63,721 nt of DNA. Origin: Neobacillus niacini. GTDB taxonomy: Bacteria; Bacillota; Bacilli; Bacillales; Cytobacillaceae. The notes beneath the pieces were generated by a model, which worked only from the letters and a program-made list of their open reading frames with translations, did not search any database and had not been told where the DNA came from. A program made the translations under genes and the position numbers. The DNA lies in assembly GCF_019749295.1 (NCBI RefSeq), contig NZ_JACWFG010000009.1, forward strand, positions 1-63,721. Direction: 5' to 3'. How positions within the stretch are numbered: position 1 is the stretch's first letter; each line of letters starts with the position of its first letter. Below, in pieces: positions 25,390 to 34,232 of this stretch.

Positions 25390-25530
25390 ATGCGTCGCAA
25401 TGGATTATATAAAGAAGAAAACCAGATTGATTCTACTTTGATTGGGAAAATCCAAGGAAGGTATAAGGACTGGAAAACATATGAGAAGACGATTGAGCAT
25501 TATTTAAATTTTAAAAAGATTTATCAGTAA
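25390..25530 (+). pseudogene. Unidentified short coding remnant upstream of the DUF3895-like gene
   Basis: Open frame of 46 codons beginning MRRNGLYKEENQID, then STLIGKIQGRYKDWKTYEKT and IEHYLNFKKIYQ. The composition is like a real helical protein, but there is no ribosome site, so it is most likely the tail of a gene whose start was lost together with the short frame at about 25,315. I cannot name its family. Confidence 0.35.
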
Positions 25531-25567
25531 AAAAAATCAGAATACTAGTATACAGGAGGGTAGAGCG

Positions 25568-26643
25568 ATGGAGCCATTAACGGAACGCGAAGTGAATGAT
25601 ACTCTGAATACGTTATCTCCAGAGCAGCAGGAGTTTTTAAGTGCCCATCTAAAACAGGGCAAGAAAAGTAAATGGCTGGAGGTACTGTCTCAGAAAAAAG
25701 GGATTCCTTTAGGCGAAGGGATGTCGGAGGAAGAGATTGAGGAGCAAATGGAGTCGTGGGTATTGAAAGAAGTGCTAGATGGAGGGTTTGGCAACAAGCC
25801 GTTTCGCTGTGAGTGCGGGACTCCGCTCCGCTATCAATACATTGTCTACCATTCAAAGGAGAAGAAAACCTATAAATTAGGAGTCACTTTCTGGAAAACT
25901 ATACGAATTTATCTCCTGAACTGATCAGTGATATTAAGAAAGGATTTCATACCATTGATTTGGAACGGGATGAAATCTTAACAAAATACCAAAGGAAACA
26001 ATTCTTTCCGATTGAAAAATTTATTTACATAGAAGATTTACCAGAGGAGATTGTCCACCAAGCCAAGATTGGTATACCGTTAACAGACAGGCAAATAGCT
26101 ACAGTCTACACTATTAAAAAAGAATACGACAAAAAGGTACAAACAAAAAAGGTACTAGCAGAGTTTAGTGACGCGCAAAAAACTGTCTATGACGTGTTAC
26201 CCCGGTGGAAGAAAGAAGAAGTAGTCCAAAGGTTTATTGATCGAGATGGGTTTAATGTGGAAATCCCAGATGACTTTCAACATGAGGAAATACAAACCTT
26301 TAAAGAAATAGACTTTCCGCTTCTGGAACAGCATTTGTTCAAATTAAACGAGTATCTAAATGCCAGGAGGAATCAGGAGCAAATACTTCTTAGCCGGCAA
26401 AAAGAAATGGGGAAATCGATTAAGATTACCTATGATGAGCTAATAAGACGACATTTAGTTACCTTAAAAAAGGTGAGAGAAAAAGAAGAATCTATCCCGC
26501 GGGGGCTGGAAAACGATTGGGTGAAAATTCAGCAGCAAGTTCGAGAGTTAAAGGAAGGCCAGGAAATCGAGTATAGCTCGTTCAAGTTAAATTTAAGTAT
26601 GTTGGTTTTTGCGCTTAAAATTGAACCAGATTCTTTCCTATAA
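25568..26643 (+). pseudogene. DUF3895-like protein, frameshifted
   Basis: Two adjacent frames together encode one protein of about 358 residues. The first (25568-25924) runs MEPLTEREVNDTLNTLSPEQ through GGFGNKPFRCECGTPLRYQY and KKTYKLGVTF, then goes out of frame near 25,890. The second frame continues LENYTNLSPELISDIKKGFH, TIDLERDEILTKYQRKQFFP and on to FALKIEPDSFL at 26643. Loss of one base restores a continuous protein with a CEC.. zinc-like element in the front part and a helical tail. I believe it is a DUF3895-type protein, a Bacillus family of unknown function, but the name is uncertain. AGGAGGGTAGAGCG precedes the ATG. Real loss or a base-call error are both possible. Confidence 0.6.
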
Positions 26644-26682
26644 ATTTGGAAACCTTTTTGGATACTGGTAACGAACTTTATA

Positions 26683-26850
26683 CCTGGAGAATCGTTCCCT
26701 TAAAAGGCGAAATCGATGAGACAAGGGACAATACTTGGAGAATCGTTCCCTCAAAAGACAAAACTGAGGAGTCAAGGGAACAATACCTGGGGTATCATTC
26801 CCCTAAAAGGCGGAATTAAACAGTCACCGGAACGATACTTGGAGAAATAT
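26683..26850 (+). repeat. 51-52-bp tandem repeat, about 3.3 copies
   Basis: Units begin at 26683, 26734, 26786 and 26838 (last one partial) with CCTGGAGAATCGTTCCCT or CTTGGAGAATCGTTCCCT variants. Each contains AAAAGGCGAAA-like and AGTCAAGGGAACAATA-like blocks. The GGGAACGAT and ATCGTTCCC pieces are mutually inverted, so each unit can pair with its neighbour. No reading frame spans the array. Confidence 0.75.
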
Positions 26851-27176
26851 AGATATTGTTCGGAGTAAAAGATAATCAACCACATTATTTTATTAACACG
26901 CCAAACGATACTAGCATGGAAGACTATAGCTCACAAAGACTTCCATATGAGCCGAAGAGATAGCAAAAATCTTATAATCTGTTGGAAAGTATTAATAGAT
27001 GAAGAACCAAGAAATGTAGAAAAATATCTAATTTATGATTTCAAGAATATATATATAAAGAGACCTTTTGCGAATCTTAAAGACTGATTTTATTCTAATT
27101 ATAGAATTTTTATGGTGGAAGAAAGAACCGAACTTCCTTTAGAAATTTTAAGGACTAATAAATGGGGAGGGACTTA
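26851..27176. other. Intergenic region without a recognisable gene
   Basis: A string AACACGCCAAACGA at about 26,897 also occurs at 4,968-4,979 (GCACGCCAAACGA) downstream of the TnpB-related gene; it may be a shared end or a coincidence. Nothing else is seen. Confidence 0.35.
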
Positions 27177-28037
27177 ATGAACATTGATTGCCATTTTCAT
27201 GTAGATGAAACAATGTTGACCCTCGAAAAAATGATAGAGGGTATGGATAAACATGATGTAACTAAAACAGCCTTGATTGCCCCCATGAATGAAACCATGT
27301 TTGAAGTAGATAGTACTTTTCAACATAATTTACAAAACTTTTTTCGTTTTCTAATACTAAATGCACCACAAATTGGACTCAAAATTTATGATGGGCTAGT
27401 CAAAGATGGTTATTTCAAACTTTATGGGAATTCATACAAAATTTTTACCAAGCCGAACAATGACATTGTTGCTACTGCCTTGGATCGGTTTCCAGACCGA
27501 TTTCTAGGCTGGATAGCAGTGAACCCATTGATTCCTGAATCAGTGGAAGATGTAGAGATTTATCTTAATAAACCCGGTTTTATCGGAGTAAAAGCTCATC
27601 CGTTCATGCATGAATATAGTATTAAGGCACTTGATTCAGTTGCATTTATGTGTGAATCAAAAGGAATACCTATGATTATACATCTCTCTTCAGAACCTGA
27701 CTCGTTTAAATATTTGCCTGAAAATTTCCCGAAACTTAAAGTGATTTATGCTCACGCCGGTCTTCCTTTTTGGAAAAAACTATGGAAATATGTTAAGGAT
27801 CAACCAAATGTATTTGTTGATACATCAAGTGATTACCTTAATCCCTCTATTGTAAAGAAAGTAGTGGAATCTCTAGGGTATCGTAAAGTGCTTTATGGTT
27901 GCGACGGACCTTATGGAATGAAAAAATTTAATGAATACGACTATTCAGCTAAGAAAAGTTGGATTGAGTCACTTCAAATTCCTGATAACCAAAAGGAATA
28001 TATTCTTGGGAAAAATTTTTTAGGATTGATTAATTGA
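27177..28037 (+). CDS. Amidohydrolase-family protein (amidohydrolase 2)
   Basis: A 286-residue TIM-barrel metal-dependent hydrolase or decarboxylase. The first strand carries the metal motif DCHFHVDE (HxH), a central GVKAHPFMHEY and PMIIHLSSEPDS give further His, IYAHAGLPFWKK another, and VLYGCDGPYG near the end the catalytic Asp. The pattern fits the amidohydrolase 2 group, which includes decarboxylases and lactonases; the substrate is unknown. The start is ATG 27177, five bases after GGGGAGGG; an earlier in-frame ATG at 27162 overlaps that site. The M28 peptidase gene follows 114 bases downstream in the same direction and could be co-expressed. Confidence 0.8.
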   Translation: MNIDCHFHVDETMLTLEKMIEGMDKHDVTKTALIAPMNETMFEVDSTFQHNLQNFFRFLILNAPQIGLKIYDGLVKDGYFKLYGNSYKIFTKPNNDIVATALDRFPDRFLGWIAVNPLIPESVEDVEIYLNKPGFIGVKAHPFMHEYSIKALDSVAFMCESKGIPMIIHLSSEPDSFKYLPENFPKLKVIYAHAGLPFWKKLWKYVKDQPNVFVDTSSDYLNPSIVKKVVESLGYRKVLYGCDGPYGMKKFNEYDYSAKKSWIESLQIPDNQKEYILGKNFLGLIN

Positions 28038-28151
28038 AAATTCTCAAAAAGGATCCACTAAGTGTAACCAAGGTAAAGGTTCAAGGCTACTAGTCATTTT
28101 TTCTAGCAAATGTGATTGCTCCTTACATAGAGAACGCCAAAGGAGGGATAC

Positions 28152-29189
28152 TTGTTGAAAAGAGAATATATTAAGCTCATACAAAATCTATCCAATCCGA
28201 ACCTAAATGGACGAGTACCAGGAACAAAAGGGCATGACGTTGCAAGAAAACTTATCTTGGAACAGTTTGAGAAGTTGTCGTTAACTCCATTAGTAGAGAA
28301 AGAATGGGAACAAACCTATACCGCTTTTGATGGTAAGATTGGACGAAATCTCCTTGCCAGAAGAAAGGGGAACGGTGATAAATGGCTGCTTTTAGGAGCT
28401 CACTATGATCATGTAAAAGGCTGTCCAGGGGCAAATGATAATGCTGCTTCCATCGGAATACTACTGTCTGTGCTTGATTCATTAAAGTCATCAAACTTAA
28501 ATATAAATATTGTTCTAGGAATCTTTGATATGGAGGAGCACAGATACTTTTTAACCAAAAGTATGGGTAGTATCCATTTTTATCGTGATAGTCAAAAACG
28601 ATTAAATTACAATCATTTTCTTGGGGCATTTATTTTAGATTTGTGTGGTCATTCTGTCGGTGTAAAAGACCGTGAAAACTCTTTGTTCGTGATTGGAGCA
28701 AATACATCCCCATCTCTATCGCAATCTATTAAATTCACACAAAATCATGTAAAAAATCTTCAAGTATACCGGTTAAGAAGCAGAAGATTATTTCATTTAT
28801 CCGATAATTATATCTTTGATCGTAAAAGGAAGCCCAACCTATTTTTCACATGTGGTCATGACCCCAACTATCATACTCCGAAAGATACATTTGAAAAATT
28901 AAATCTAGAGAAGATATCAAATATCTCTACCTATATCACACACTGCATTCTAACAATAAACAGGAAATTTGGTGATAATACTGCTGAATTATTACTTACC
29001 TCTGCTGAAAATCCTCTATTCAATCATGAATCTGAAACAGCTGAGCTAAGCCGTTTTTTTAATGCTGAAATAGGACCTCATCATAATCTTGACCGCATAT
29101 GCGATTTCTTGATAAGAGAATTATCAAAAACTCCAAATAATGATTTAGAAAAAATCAAATCAACTTTGAAAGACTTGGGGATACTTTAA
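28152..29189 (+). CDS. M28-family zinc metallopeptidase
   Basis: A 345-residue peptidase of the aminopeptidase Y/S-like group. Metal ligands are in LLLGAHYDHVKG (His), GANDNAASIG (bridging Asp), GIFDMEEHR (Glu-Glu), ILDLCGHS (Asp) and PNYHTPKDTFEKL (final His). No signal peptide is seen, so it is probably cytoplasmic, unlike many secreted M28 enzymes. Two TTG codons (28152 and 28155) follow AGGAGGG; the second has the better spacing, but both give nearly the same protein. The C-terminal 70 residues form an extra helical tail. The substrate is unknown. Confidence 0.8.
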   Translation: MLKREYIKLIQNLSNPNLNGRVPGTKGHDVARKLILEQFEKLSLTPLVEKEWEQTYTAFDGKIGRNLLARRKGNGDKWLLLGAHYDHVKGCPGANDNAASIGILLSVLDSLKSSNLNINIVLGIFDMEEHRYFLTKSMGSIHFYRDSQKRLNYNHFLGAFILDLCGHSVGVKDRENSLFVIGANTSPSLSQSIKFTQNHVKNLQVYRLRSRRLFHLSDNYIFDRKRKPNLFFTCGHDPNYHTPKDTFEKLNLEKISNISTYITHCILTINRKFGDNTAELLLTSAENPLFNHESETAELSRFFNAEIGPHHNLDRICDFLIRELSKTPNNDLEKIKSTLKDLGIL

Positions 29190-29602
29190 TCCAGCTCGGT
29201 TCGTTCTTTTTCGCCTTTTCTAAATATTACATTTTAGACTACCTTTTTAAAGTAATCCTGCCAAATTTTGTTTATTGGACTACATAACGAGATGATTTCC
29301 AACGTTTCTTCAGCAGGAACGGGGCTTTTTCTTGTTCTGAAGTAGCCGAGGATTTCCACAAGAACAACAAAGTGCCTGTCACTTGTCGAATGTTGTAATT
29401 TTCGACTAGTGACAGGCACTTTTTCTATGTAATAACTAATGCGTTTTCATAGTGTCGCCCTATAAAAATATCAAAATCCTTAATAAGAATATATCCAATT
29501 ATCCCGGTTGCCTAGCACATTTATTTTAACACTCAATTTTTGTTGTATTATTATTAAAAGTAATGGAAAGGAAAAAATCAAAACACAGAGATGGTGAGAC
29601 GA
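29190..29602. other. Intergenic region with a long perfect-type hairpin
   Basis: AGTGCCTGTCACT (29371-29383) and AGTGACAGGCACT (29408-29420) flank inner arms GTCGAA and TTCGAC and are followed by T, forming a very stable hairpin of the GTGCCTGTCAC kind common in Bacillus intergenic DNA. No gene is seen. Confidence 0.55.
29369..29425 (+). terminator. Long hairpin terminator/repeat
   Basis: Outer arms of about 14 bases ending in CACTTTTT and inner arms GTCGAA/TTCGAC. It can terminate transcription on either strand. Confidence 0.65.
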
Positions 29603-30024
29603 ATGTTAATCCAATGTACGAAATCCTTGCTTGATCAGCTTGGAATTAAGAATAGTGAACTGCTTTCTACAGAAGGTCATGAACAGTTCCCTAATAGCTC
29701 CATGGCATGGCATCCAAATTTTGCCACAATTGATAGAAAAAAAGCGATTGTTTTGATGAATAAAAAAACAAGGCATTCGATCGTTATCTACATACCGAGT
29801 AAAAAAGTTTTTTCCAAGATAAATGAATTAATTCGTGAGGCAATTATTACGACTTTACGAATGGAAGGTGTCCGTAAAGAAGTCATTGAATCATATATGG
29901 AAATAGCGGGTGAAATTACATTTTCGAAAACCGCAAGTAGAAGCTTGGTACAAAGAAGAATAATGCGGTCCGTGAAATTGAGTTCATGCTAGAATATTTA
30001 GATGAAAAGACAAGAATTCAATGA
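29603..30024 (+). pseudogene. Truncated copy of the DUF6933/PRiA4b ORF3-like gene
   Basis: The frame MLIQCTKSLLDQLGIKNSEL continues for about 125 residues and is very similar to the N-terminal part of the intact gene at 40549. Near 29,960 a frameshift occurs; in the next frame KNNAVREIEFMLEYLDEKTR continues the homology and ends at a TGA where the intact copy has an Arg codon. The C-terminal PRiA4b-type domain is missing. It is therefore a decayed paralogue, showing duplication of this gene about 11 kb apart. ATG 29603 is taken by comparison with the intact copy. Confidence 0.75.
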
Positions 30025-30247
30025 TATATAAGTATTGTAGCAATATCACCTTTTTGGATTTTTAGATCATCATAAGAAAGGTCATAAGCTTCTATGTAAT
30101 TGAGTTTTTGTTTTTAAAACCGAACGGCTAAACCAACTTGTGTAGATCTTTTTTTTTTGAGCCTTTTGTGTTGGAAAGTCAATTCGTGAATAAGTTACAA
30201 CATTTCTTATCAACTTAATAAATATACAATTTAGAAGAAGGTGTAAT

Positions 30248-31354
30248 ATGGCGAAAAATGGTTATCGGTCATTCACCATCATTGCTTTAAGCATGGCAAT
30301 ATTACTAATGTCATCCTGTAGTAAGTTACAAAAAAAAGAGGAATACAATAAGAATAAAACTCCTCGAGAAGTTTTAGGTTTTTACACAGAAAAGGAAGGA
30401 ACGTATCCAGGGTCTCAACCTACAGTTGACTCGCAGTACAACAGTTTAACCATCATTGCACCTTTTTGGTATAAGCTTGATGATAAGAATCCAGGGAGTC
30501 TTATAGAATCCGTCTCACCAGATCATAAAAGAAAGGTTATTAAGAGTGCACATGAAAAACAGCTGAAGGTATATATGGTTGTACATAATCTCTTTTATGA
30601 AACCGTGGAGAAGGGCAAGCAGGTAGCGAGTAACGTACTCATTAACGATAGTAACCGCAATGTTTTCATTCAGAACTTACGCAATGAAATAAATCAGTTT
30701 AACTATGATGGTATTAATATTGACTTGGAAAATTTGAAATTGACTGACCGGGATTCCTTTAGTCTGATGATAAAAGAATTATCTGATGCTTTGCACCAGG
30801 ATGGAAAAGTCGTTACGGTTTCAGTCCCGGCAAACACAGGTGATTCCCGTGCTAATCCCTGGTCACCGTGGTTTGATTACAAAAAGCTAGGTCAATATTC
30901 AGATGGGTTAATGATTATGACATACGATGAACACAATCCCAGAACAAAACCCGGGTCAACAGCATCAGTCGATTGGACAGAAGCAACGATTCAGTATTCT
31001 TTGAAACAGGAAGTACCACCTTCAAAAATTTTACTGGGTATCGCAGGTTATGGATGGGACTGGGATAGCACAGCAAACAAAGCCGTATATAGCTCCTATG
31101 CACAGGTAATGGATCAAAAAAATAAATATAAAGCTAAAGTTGTATGGGACTCCCGTTCGCAAACACCTCATTTCAGCTACGTAGATAAAAATCAACATAG
31201 CCACCAAGTATGGTTTGAGAATAGCCATAGTCTGGGGTTTAAGCTAAACCTTGTAGAAAAATATAACTTACGGGGAATCGGTATTTGGCGACTCGGTTTG
31301 GAAGACTCAAAGTACTGGAAGATTATACCCGAGAAAATAAAAGTAAAAAAGTGA
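30248..31354 (+). CDS. GH18-family lipoprotein (spore cortex/peptidoglycan-type glycosidase)
   Basis: A 368-residue secreted glycoside hydrolase. An N-terminal lipoprotein signal ends at LLMSSC, with Cys about residue 24 as the anchor. The catalytic domain (about 38-360) has the GH18 motif YDGINIDLEN (DGxxxDxE, the Glu being the acid). Later conserved strands are GLMIMTYDEHNP and ILLGIAGYGWDWD. The layout resembles the YaaH/YdhD branch, N-acetylglucosaminidases that modify peptidoglycan, often in spores. No LysM repeats are present. The start is ATG 30248 with AGAAGAAGGTG upstream. A terminator-like hairpin GGGATTG/CGATCCC follows. Confidence 0.85.
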   Translation: MAKNGYRSFTIIALSMAILLMSSCSKLQKKEEYNKNKTPREVLGFYTEKEGTYPGSQPTVDSQYNSLTIIAPFWYKLDDKNPGSLIESVSPDHKRKVIKSAHEKQLKVYMVVHNLFYETVEKGKQVASNVLINDSNRNVFIQNLRNEINQFNYDGINIDLENLKLTDRDSFSLMIKELSDALHQDGKVVTVSVPANTGDSRANPWSPWFDYKKLGQYSDGLMIMTYDEHNPRTKPGSTASVDWTEATIQYSLKQEVPPSKILLGIAGYGWDWDSTANKAVYSSYAQVMDQKNKYKAKVVWDSRSQTPHFSYVDKNQHSHQVWFENSHSLGFKLNLVEKYNLRGIGIWRLGLEDSKYWKIIPEKIKVKK

Positions 31355-31700
31355 AGGAATGGTCTTCTAAATCCTATTGGGATTGCTGCGACGATCCCTC
31401 TTTCTTAAATGAACGTCTTAAGAATATTCCCCAAAGCCATTCCTAATCACTGGAGAACAAGATAGAAATGCAGGAGTACCGATTTCTAAACGAATTTATA
31501 GAAACCTAAAGAAGAGTATGTGACACAGTAAAAATGACAGACTTGCTATATCATTTACTAAAAGAAAAACCAGATCTATTTTCTTGATTTATAAGGGACA
31601 ACGTCAAATCAAATCCTGTAGTATTTCATAATTGTAAAAATAGTCCGAATTTTATATAGTGTTTATGAAGGTCGTTTTCTAATTTTTCAGGGAGGGTTTG
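31355..31700. other. Intergenic region with a terminator-like hairpin
   Basis: GGGATTG and CGATCCC (31379-31400) with a CTGCGA loop and T-rich tail terminate the GH18 gene; the same hairpin type (GGGATTGCTG..GCGATCCC) occurs near 62.83 kb beside a dispersed repeat. The remainder shows no gene. Confidence 0.45.
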
Positions 31701-32651
31701 ATGTCGATGAAATACAGACGTTTAGGGAATAGTGGGTTAAAGGTAAGTGAAATAAGTTTAGGAAGCTGGTTAACCTACGGGAAAACGGTTGAAGATAACA
31801 CAGCTGAGAAAACCATACATAAAGCATATGAACTAGGGATTAACTTCTTTGATTCTGCCAATGTTTACGAGCGTGGTGAAGGTGAACGAGTTATGGCTGG
31901 GGCTTTAAAAGAATATCCACGTGAATCCTATGTCATTACGACAAAAGCGTTCTGGCCAATGGGGGAAGGTCCGAATGATCGCGGATTATCGAGGAAGCAT
32001 GTGATGGAACAAGTTAATGCGAGCTTGAAGCGAATGAACTTAGATTATGTTGATATTTTTTACTGTCACCGCTATGACCAAGAAACGCCAGTGGAAGAAA
32101 CGTTGAGAGCCATTGATGATTTAATTCGTCAAGGGAAGATTCTTTATGCGGGTGTAAGTGAATGGAGTGCTGCTCAGATTGAAGAGGCAGTCCGTGTAGC
32201 TGATAAGTTCCTTTTAGATCGAATTGTCGTGAACCAGCCTGTATATAACATGTTAAATCGCTATATAGAAAAGGAAGTTATTCCGGTGAGTTCCAAGCAT
32301 GGGATCGGACAGGTGGTCTTTTCTCCTCTAGCACAGGGGATTCTAACAGGCAAATATAAAGGAAATACCATTCCAGAGGATAGCCGTGCCTCAAATGACG
32401 AAATCAATAACTTCATGAAGGGGATGTTGAATGAGACTACCTTTACGAAGGTGGAACAGTTAGAGAAGATCGCCAAGGAATTAGAAATCACTCTACCTAG
32501 CCTGGCGTTAGCGTGGATTTTACGTCAGCCAAATGTTGCAAGCGCATTAATTGGTGCAAGCAGACCAAGCCAAGTAGAAGAAAATATTAAAGCCGTTGAA
32601 ATTGAACTCACGAGTGAGGTTATTGAAAAAATTGAGGGGATTTTGGCATAG
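31701..32651 (+). CDS. Aldo/keto reductase (Kv-beta/YghZ-like)
   Basis: A 316-residue NADPH-dependent aldo/keto reductase. The catalytic tetrad is visible: Asp and Tyr in FFDSANVYERGEGE, Lys in YVITTKAFWP, His in IFYCHRYDQE. The cofactor part includes VVFSPLAQGILTGKY and ASALIGASRPSQVEEN, typical of the AKR family related to Kv-beta subunits. A carbonyl substrate cannot be named. The start is ATG 31701 after GGGAGGG; ATG 31707 is an alternative. It ends before a GAGGGG/CCCTC terminator and a second hairpin that resembles an IS3-type end. No operon partner. Confidence 0.88.
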   Translation: MSMKYRRLGNSGLKVSEISLGSWLTYGKTVEDNTAEKTIHKAYELGINFFDSANVYERGEGERVMAGALKEYPRESYVITTKAFWPMGEGPNDRGLSRKHVMEQVNASLKRMNLDYVDIFYCHRYDQETPVEETLRAIDDLIRQGKILYAGVSEWSAAQIEEAVRVADKFLLDRIVVNQPVYNMLNRYIEKEVIPVSSKHGIGQVVFSPLAQGILTGKYKGNTIPEDSRASNDEINNFMKGMLNETTFTKVEQLEKIAKELEITLPSLALAWILRQPNVASALIGASRPSQVEENIKAVEIELTSEVIEKIEGILA

Positions 32652-32665
32652 AAACACTTAGGAAA

Positions 32666-32696
32666 AGGAGGGGTGATGGCATCCCTCTTTTTTGCC
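32666..32696 (+). terminator. Terminator after the aldo/keto reductase
   Basis: GGAGGGGTGATGGCATCCCT followed by CTTTTTT; arms GAGGG and CCCTC. Confidence 0.7.
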
Positions 32697-32727
32697 GATA
32701 AAAGTGCCAGGTACCTTCCAAATGTGG

Positions 32728-32775
32728 TGCACCCCGAAAGTTAGAGTGAAATCTAGCTTTCGGGGTGTGTTTTTA
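32728..32775. mobile_element. Solo IS3/IS150-like end or hairpin
   Basis: GGTGCACCCCGAAAGTTAGA resembles the terminal inverted repeat of IS3-family (IS150-group) elements, and CACCCCGAAAG (32730-32740) pairs with CTTTCGGGGTG (32757-32767), followed by T. No transposase is nearby. It may be an isolated element end, or simply a second terminator. Confidence 0.4.
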
Positions 32776-32846
32776 TATGGAGAAATTTGGTGGAAAATTC
32801 AAGTTAAATTTGATGTAGTTACTTAAAAGACGAAAATCAATATATA

Positions 32847-32860
32847 TGGAATCGATTGCA
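32847..32860. promoter_or_regulatory. LacI-type operator upstream of the LacI gene
   Basis: TGGAATCGATTGCA is a near match to the operators upstream of the GH13 gene (TGGAATCGATACCA). It lies 73 bases before the LacI start and suggests autoregulation. Confidence 0.55.
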
Positions 32861-32932
32861 TTAGGGGCTTTGCTCAAGTAAACTTATTTTAAGAAATAAA
32901 CAATGTAATTGATAAGGTGGTTTAATTAGCAA

Positions 32933-33925
32933 ATGGCTACAATTTCAGATGTTGCAAAGTTATCGGGACAATCGAAAACGACCGTGTCTAGGGTTATAAA
33001 TAAACATCCATATGTCTCTGAGGAGAAGAGGGAATTGGTCTTAAAGGCAATGGAAGAGCTAGGCTATACACCGAACCCTACCGCAAGGAGACTAAGAGGC
33101 CAGCTAACTACAACCATAGGGGTCATTGTTCCAAGAATCGTGAATCCCTTCTTTTCCTATCTCGTGAATTCTATCGAAAATGCAGCCTACCAAAAGGGAT
33201 ATCAGGTATTAATAGCCCAAAGTAATGAGGACAAAGAAAAGGAACTGGCCTTTTTAAACCTGTTAAAAAACAAGCAGGTAGATGGAATCATCATGACTTC
33301 AATTGTAAATGATTGGGAAATTATAGAACCATATACTAAGTATGGTACCATACTGCTGTGTAATGATTATGTCAATCAGGAAGTGGCCCCGATGATCCGC
33401 TTGGACCAAACAAAAGGGGCTTATTTAGGAATAAAACACCTGGTTGAAAAGGGACATAAAAAGATTGCCTATTGTACGGGTGGATTATTCGATGCACATG
33501 GGAGAGGGAGAGACCGCAATCTTGGTTTCCAAAAAGCAATGCAGGAAGCAAATATAAAGATTAATCCAAGATGGATTTTTGTGGACCAACATACGATTGA
33601 AGATGGAAAAATAATCTTGAAGCAAATTCTTGAGATGGATGACCGTCCCACGGCCATATTTACAGGAAGTGATGAGGTAGCTGCCGGAATCATCATCGAA
33701 GCGAAGGAGCATAGCCTATCCATCCCTCAAGATCTTGCCGTTGTTGGTTTTGACGACCAGCCAATTGCAGAAATCTTGGATCCGAAATTGACCACGATCT
33801 GTCAACCTATGGATCAGATGGGGGAAAAGTCAGTTAAAGTCATGATAGAGTTGTTAGAAAACCCAAAAACCCAGATAAAAACATATGAGCTTCCGATTGA
33901 TTTGATTGTCCGCCAATCGACGTAA
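32933..33925 (+). CDS. LacI/GalR family transcriptional regulator
   Basis: A 330-residue repressor. The N-terminal DNA-binding domain spans residues 1-55 (TISDVAKLSGQSKTTVSRVI, then a hinge helix at NPTARRLRG). The core domain (60-330) is a periplasmic-binding-protein-like sensor with GVIVPRIVNPFF, IIMTSIVND, ICQPMDQMG and DLAVVGFDDQPIAEIL. It lies just before an alpha-glucosidase/PTS/GH32 cluster and is surrounded by palindromes of the TGGAACCGATACCA kind, so it very probably controls that cluster in response to sucrose or a related sugar phosphate. The start is ATG 32933, with AAGGTGG about 15 bases upstream. Its own terminator contains an operator-like loop. Confidence 0.9.
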   Translation: MATISDVAKLSGQSKTTVSRVINKHPYVSEEKRELVLKAMEELGYTPNPTARRLRGQLTTTIGVIVPRIVNPFFSYLVNSIENAAYQKGYQVLIAQSNEDKEKELAFLNLLKNKQVDGIIMTSIVNDWEIIEPYTKYGTILLCNDYVNQEVAPMIRLDQTKGAYLGIKHLVEKGHKKIAYCTGGLFDAHGRGRDRNLGFQKAMQEANIKINPRWIFVDQHTIEDGKIILKQILEMDDRPTAIFTGSDEVAAGIIIEAKEHSLSIPQDLAVVGFDDQPIAEILDPKLTTICQPMDQMGEKSVKVMIELLENPKTQIKTYELPIDLIVRQST

Positions 33926-33941
33926 GCGTAGTCTTTGATTA

Positions 33942-33972
33942 AAAGTGAAATGTGGTATCGATTTCACTTTTT
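33942..33972 (+). terminator. Terminator after lacI with an operator-like loop
   Basis: AAAGTGAAAT and ATTTCACTTT arms followed by T. The loop reads GTGGTATCG, and the joined strand GTGGTATCGATTTCA is close to the inverse of the TGGAATCGATACCA operator. Confidence 0.6.
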
Positions 33973-34030
33973 TTATGCCAAAAGCGCCAATAGTTGAAGA
34001 GGTTGTATGATATTAATGAATAAGAAAGCG

Positions 34031-34059
34031 TTGACAGGATGAAAAAGGGTAAATATAAT
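34031..34059 (+). promoter_or_regulatory. Consensus sigma-A promoter of the GH13-PTS operon
   Basis: TTGACA (34031-34036) and TATAAT (34054-34059) with exactly 17 bases between them, a perfect match to the vegetative consensus. The palindrome TAGAACCGGTTCCTA (34065-34079) lies just downstream, where a bound repressor would block initiation. Confidence 0.85.
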
Positions 34060-34064
34060 AGGTA

Positions 34065-34079
34065 TAGAACCGGTTCCTA
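34065..34079. promoter_or_regulatory. LacI-type operator at the transcription start
   Basis: Core GAACCGGTTC, a perfect palindrome, directly after the -10 box. Confidence 0.65.
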
Positions 34080-34096
34080 AAATTCTTTTGTGATCT

Positions 34097-34114
34097 AGTG
34101 GAACCGATACCACT
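34097..34114. promoter_or_regulatory. LacI-type operator 2
   Basis: AGTGGAACCGATACCACT: outer arms AGTGG/CCACT and the same GGAACCGATACC core. Confidence 0.7.
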
Positions 34115-34177
34115 TTTTATTTTAGGGGTATATCACTGGTGAACTATAAATATAGAGTTTTACTTTTTAAAAATATA

Positions 34178-34191
34178 TGGAATCGATACCA
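34178..34191. promoter_or_regulatory. LacI-type operator 3
   Basis: TGGAATCGATACCA, in the leader about 40 bases before the GH13 start; same palindromic core as the other sites. Confidence 0.65.
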
Positions 34192-34232
34192 CATGAAATA
34201 GTAGAACAACTCATCTACAGAAAGAGGGCAAC

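Noticed and set aside
26683..26850. Possible CRISPR array or repeat protein
   Set aside because: Units are directly abutting without spacers, and no frame spans them.
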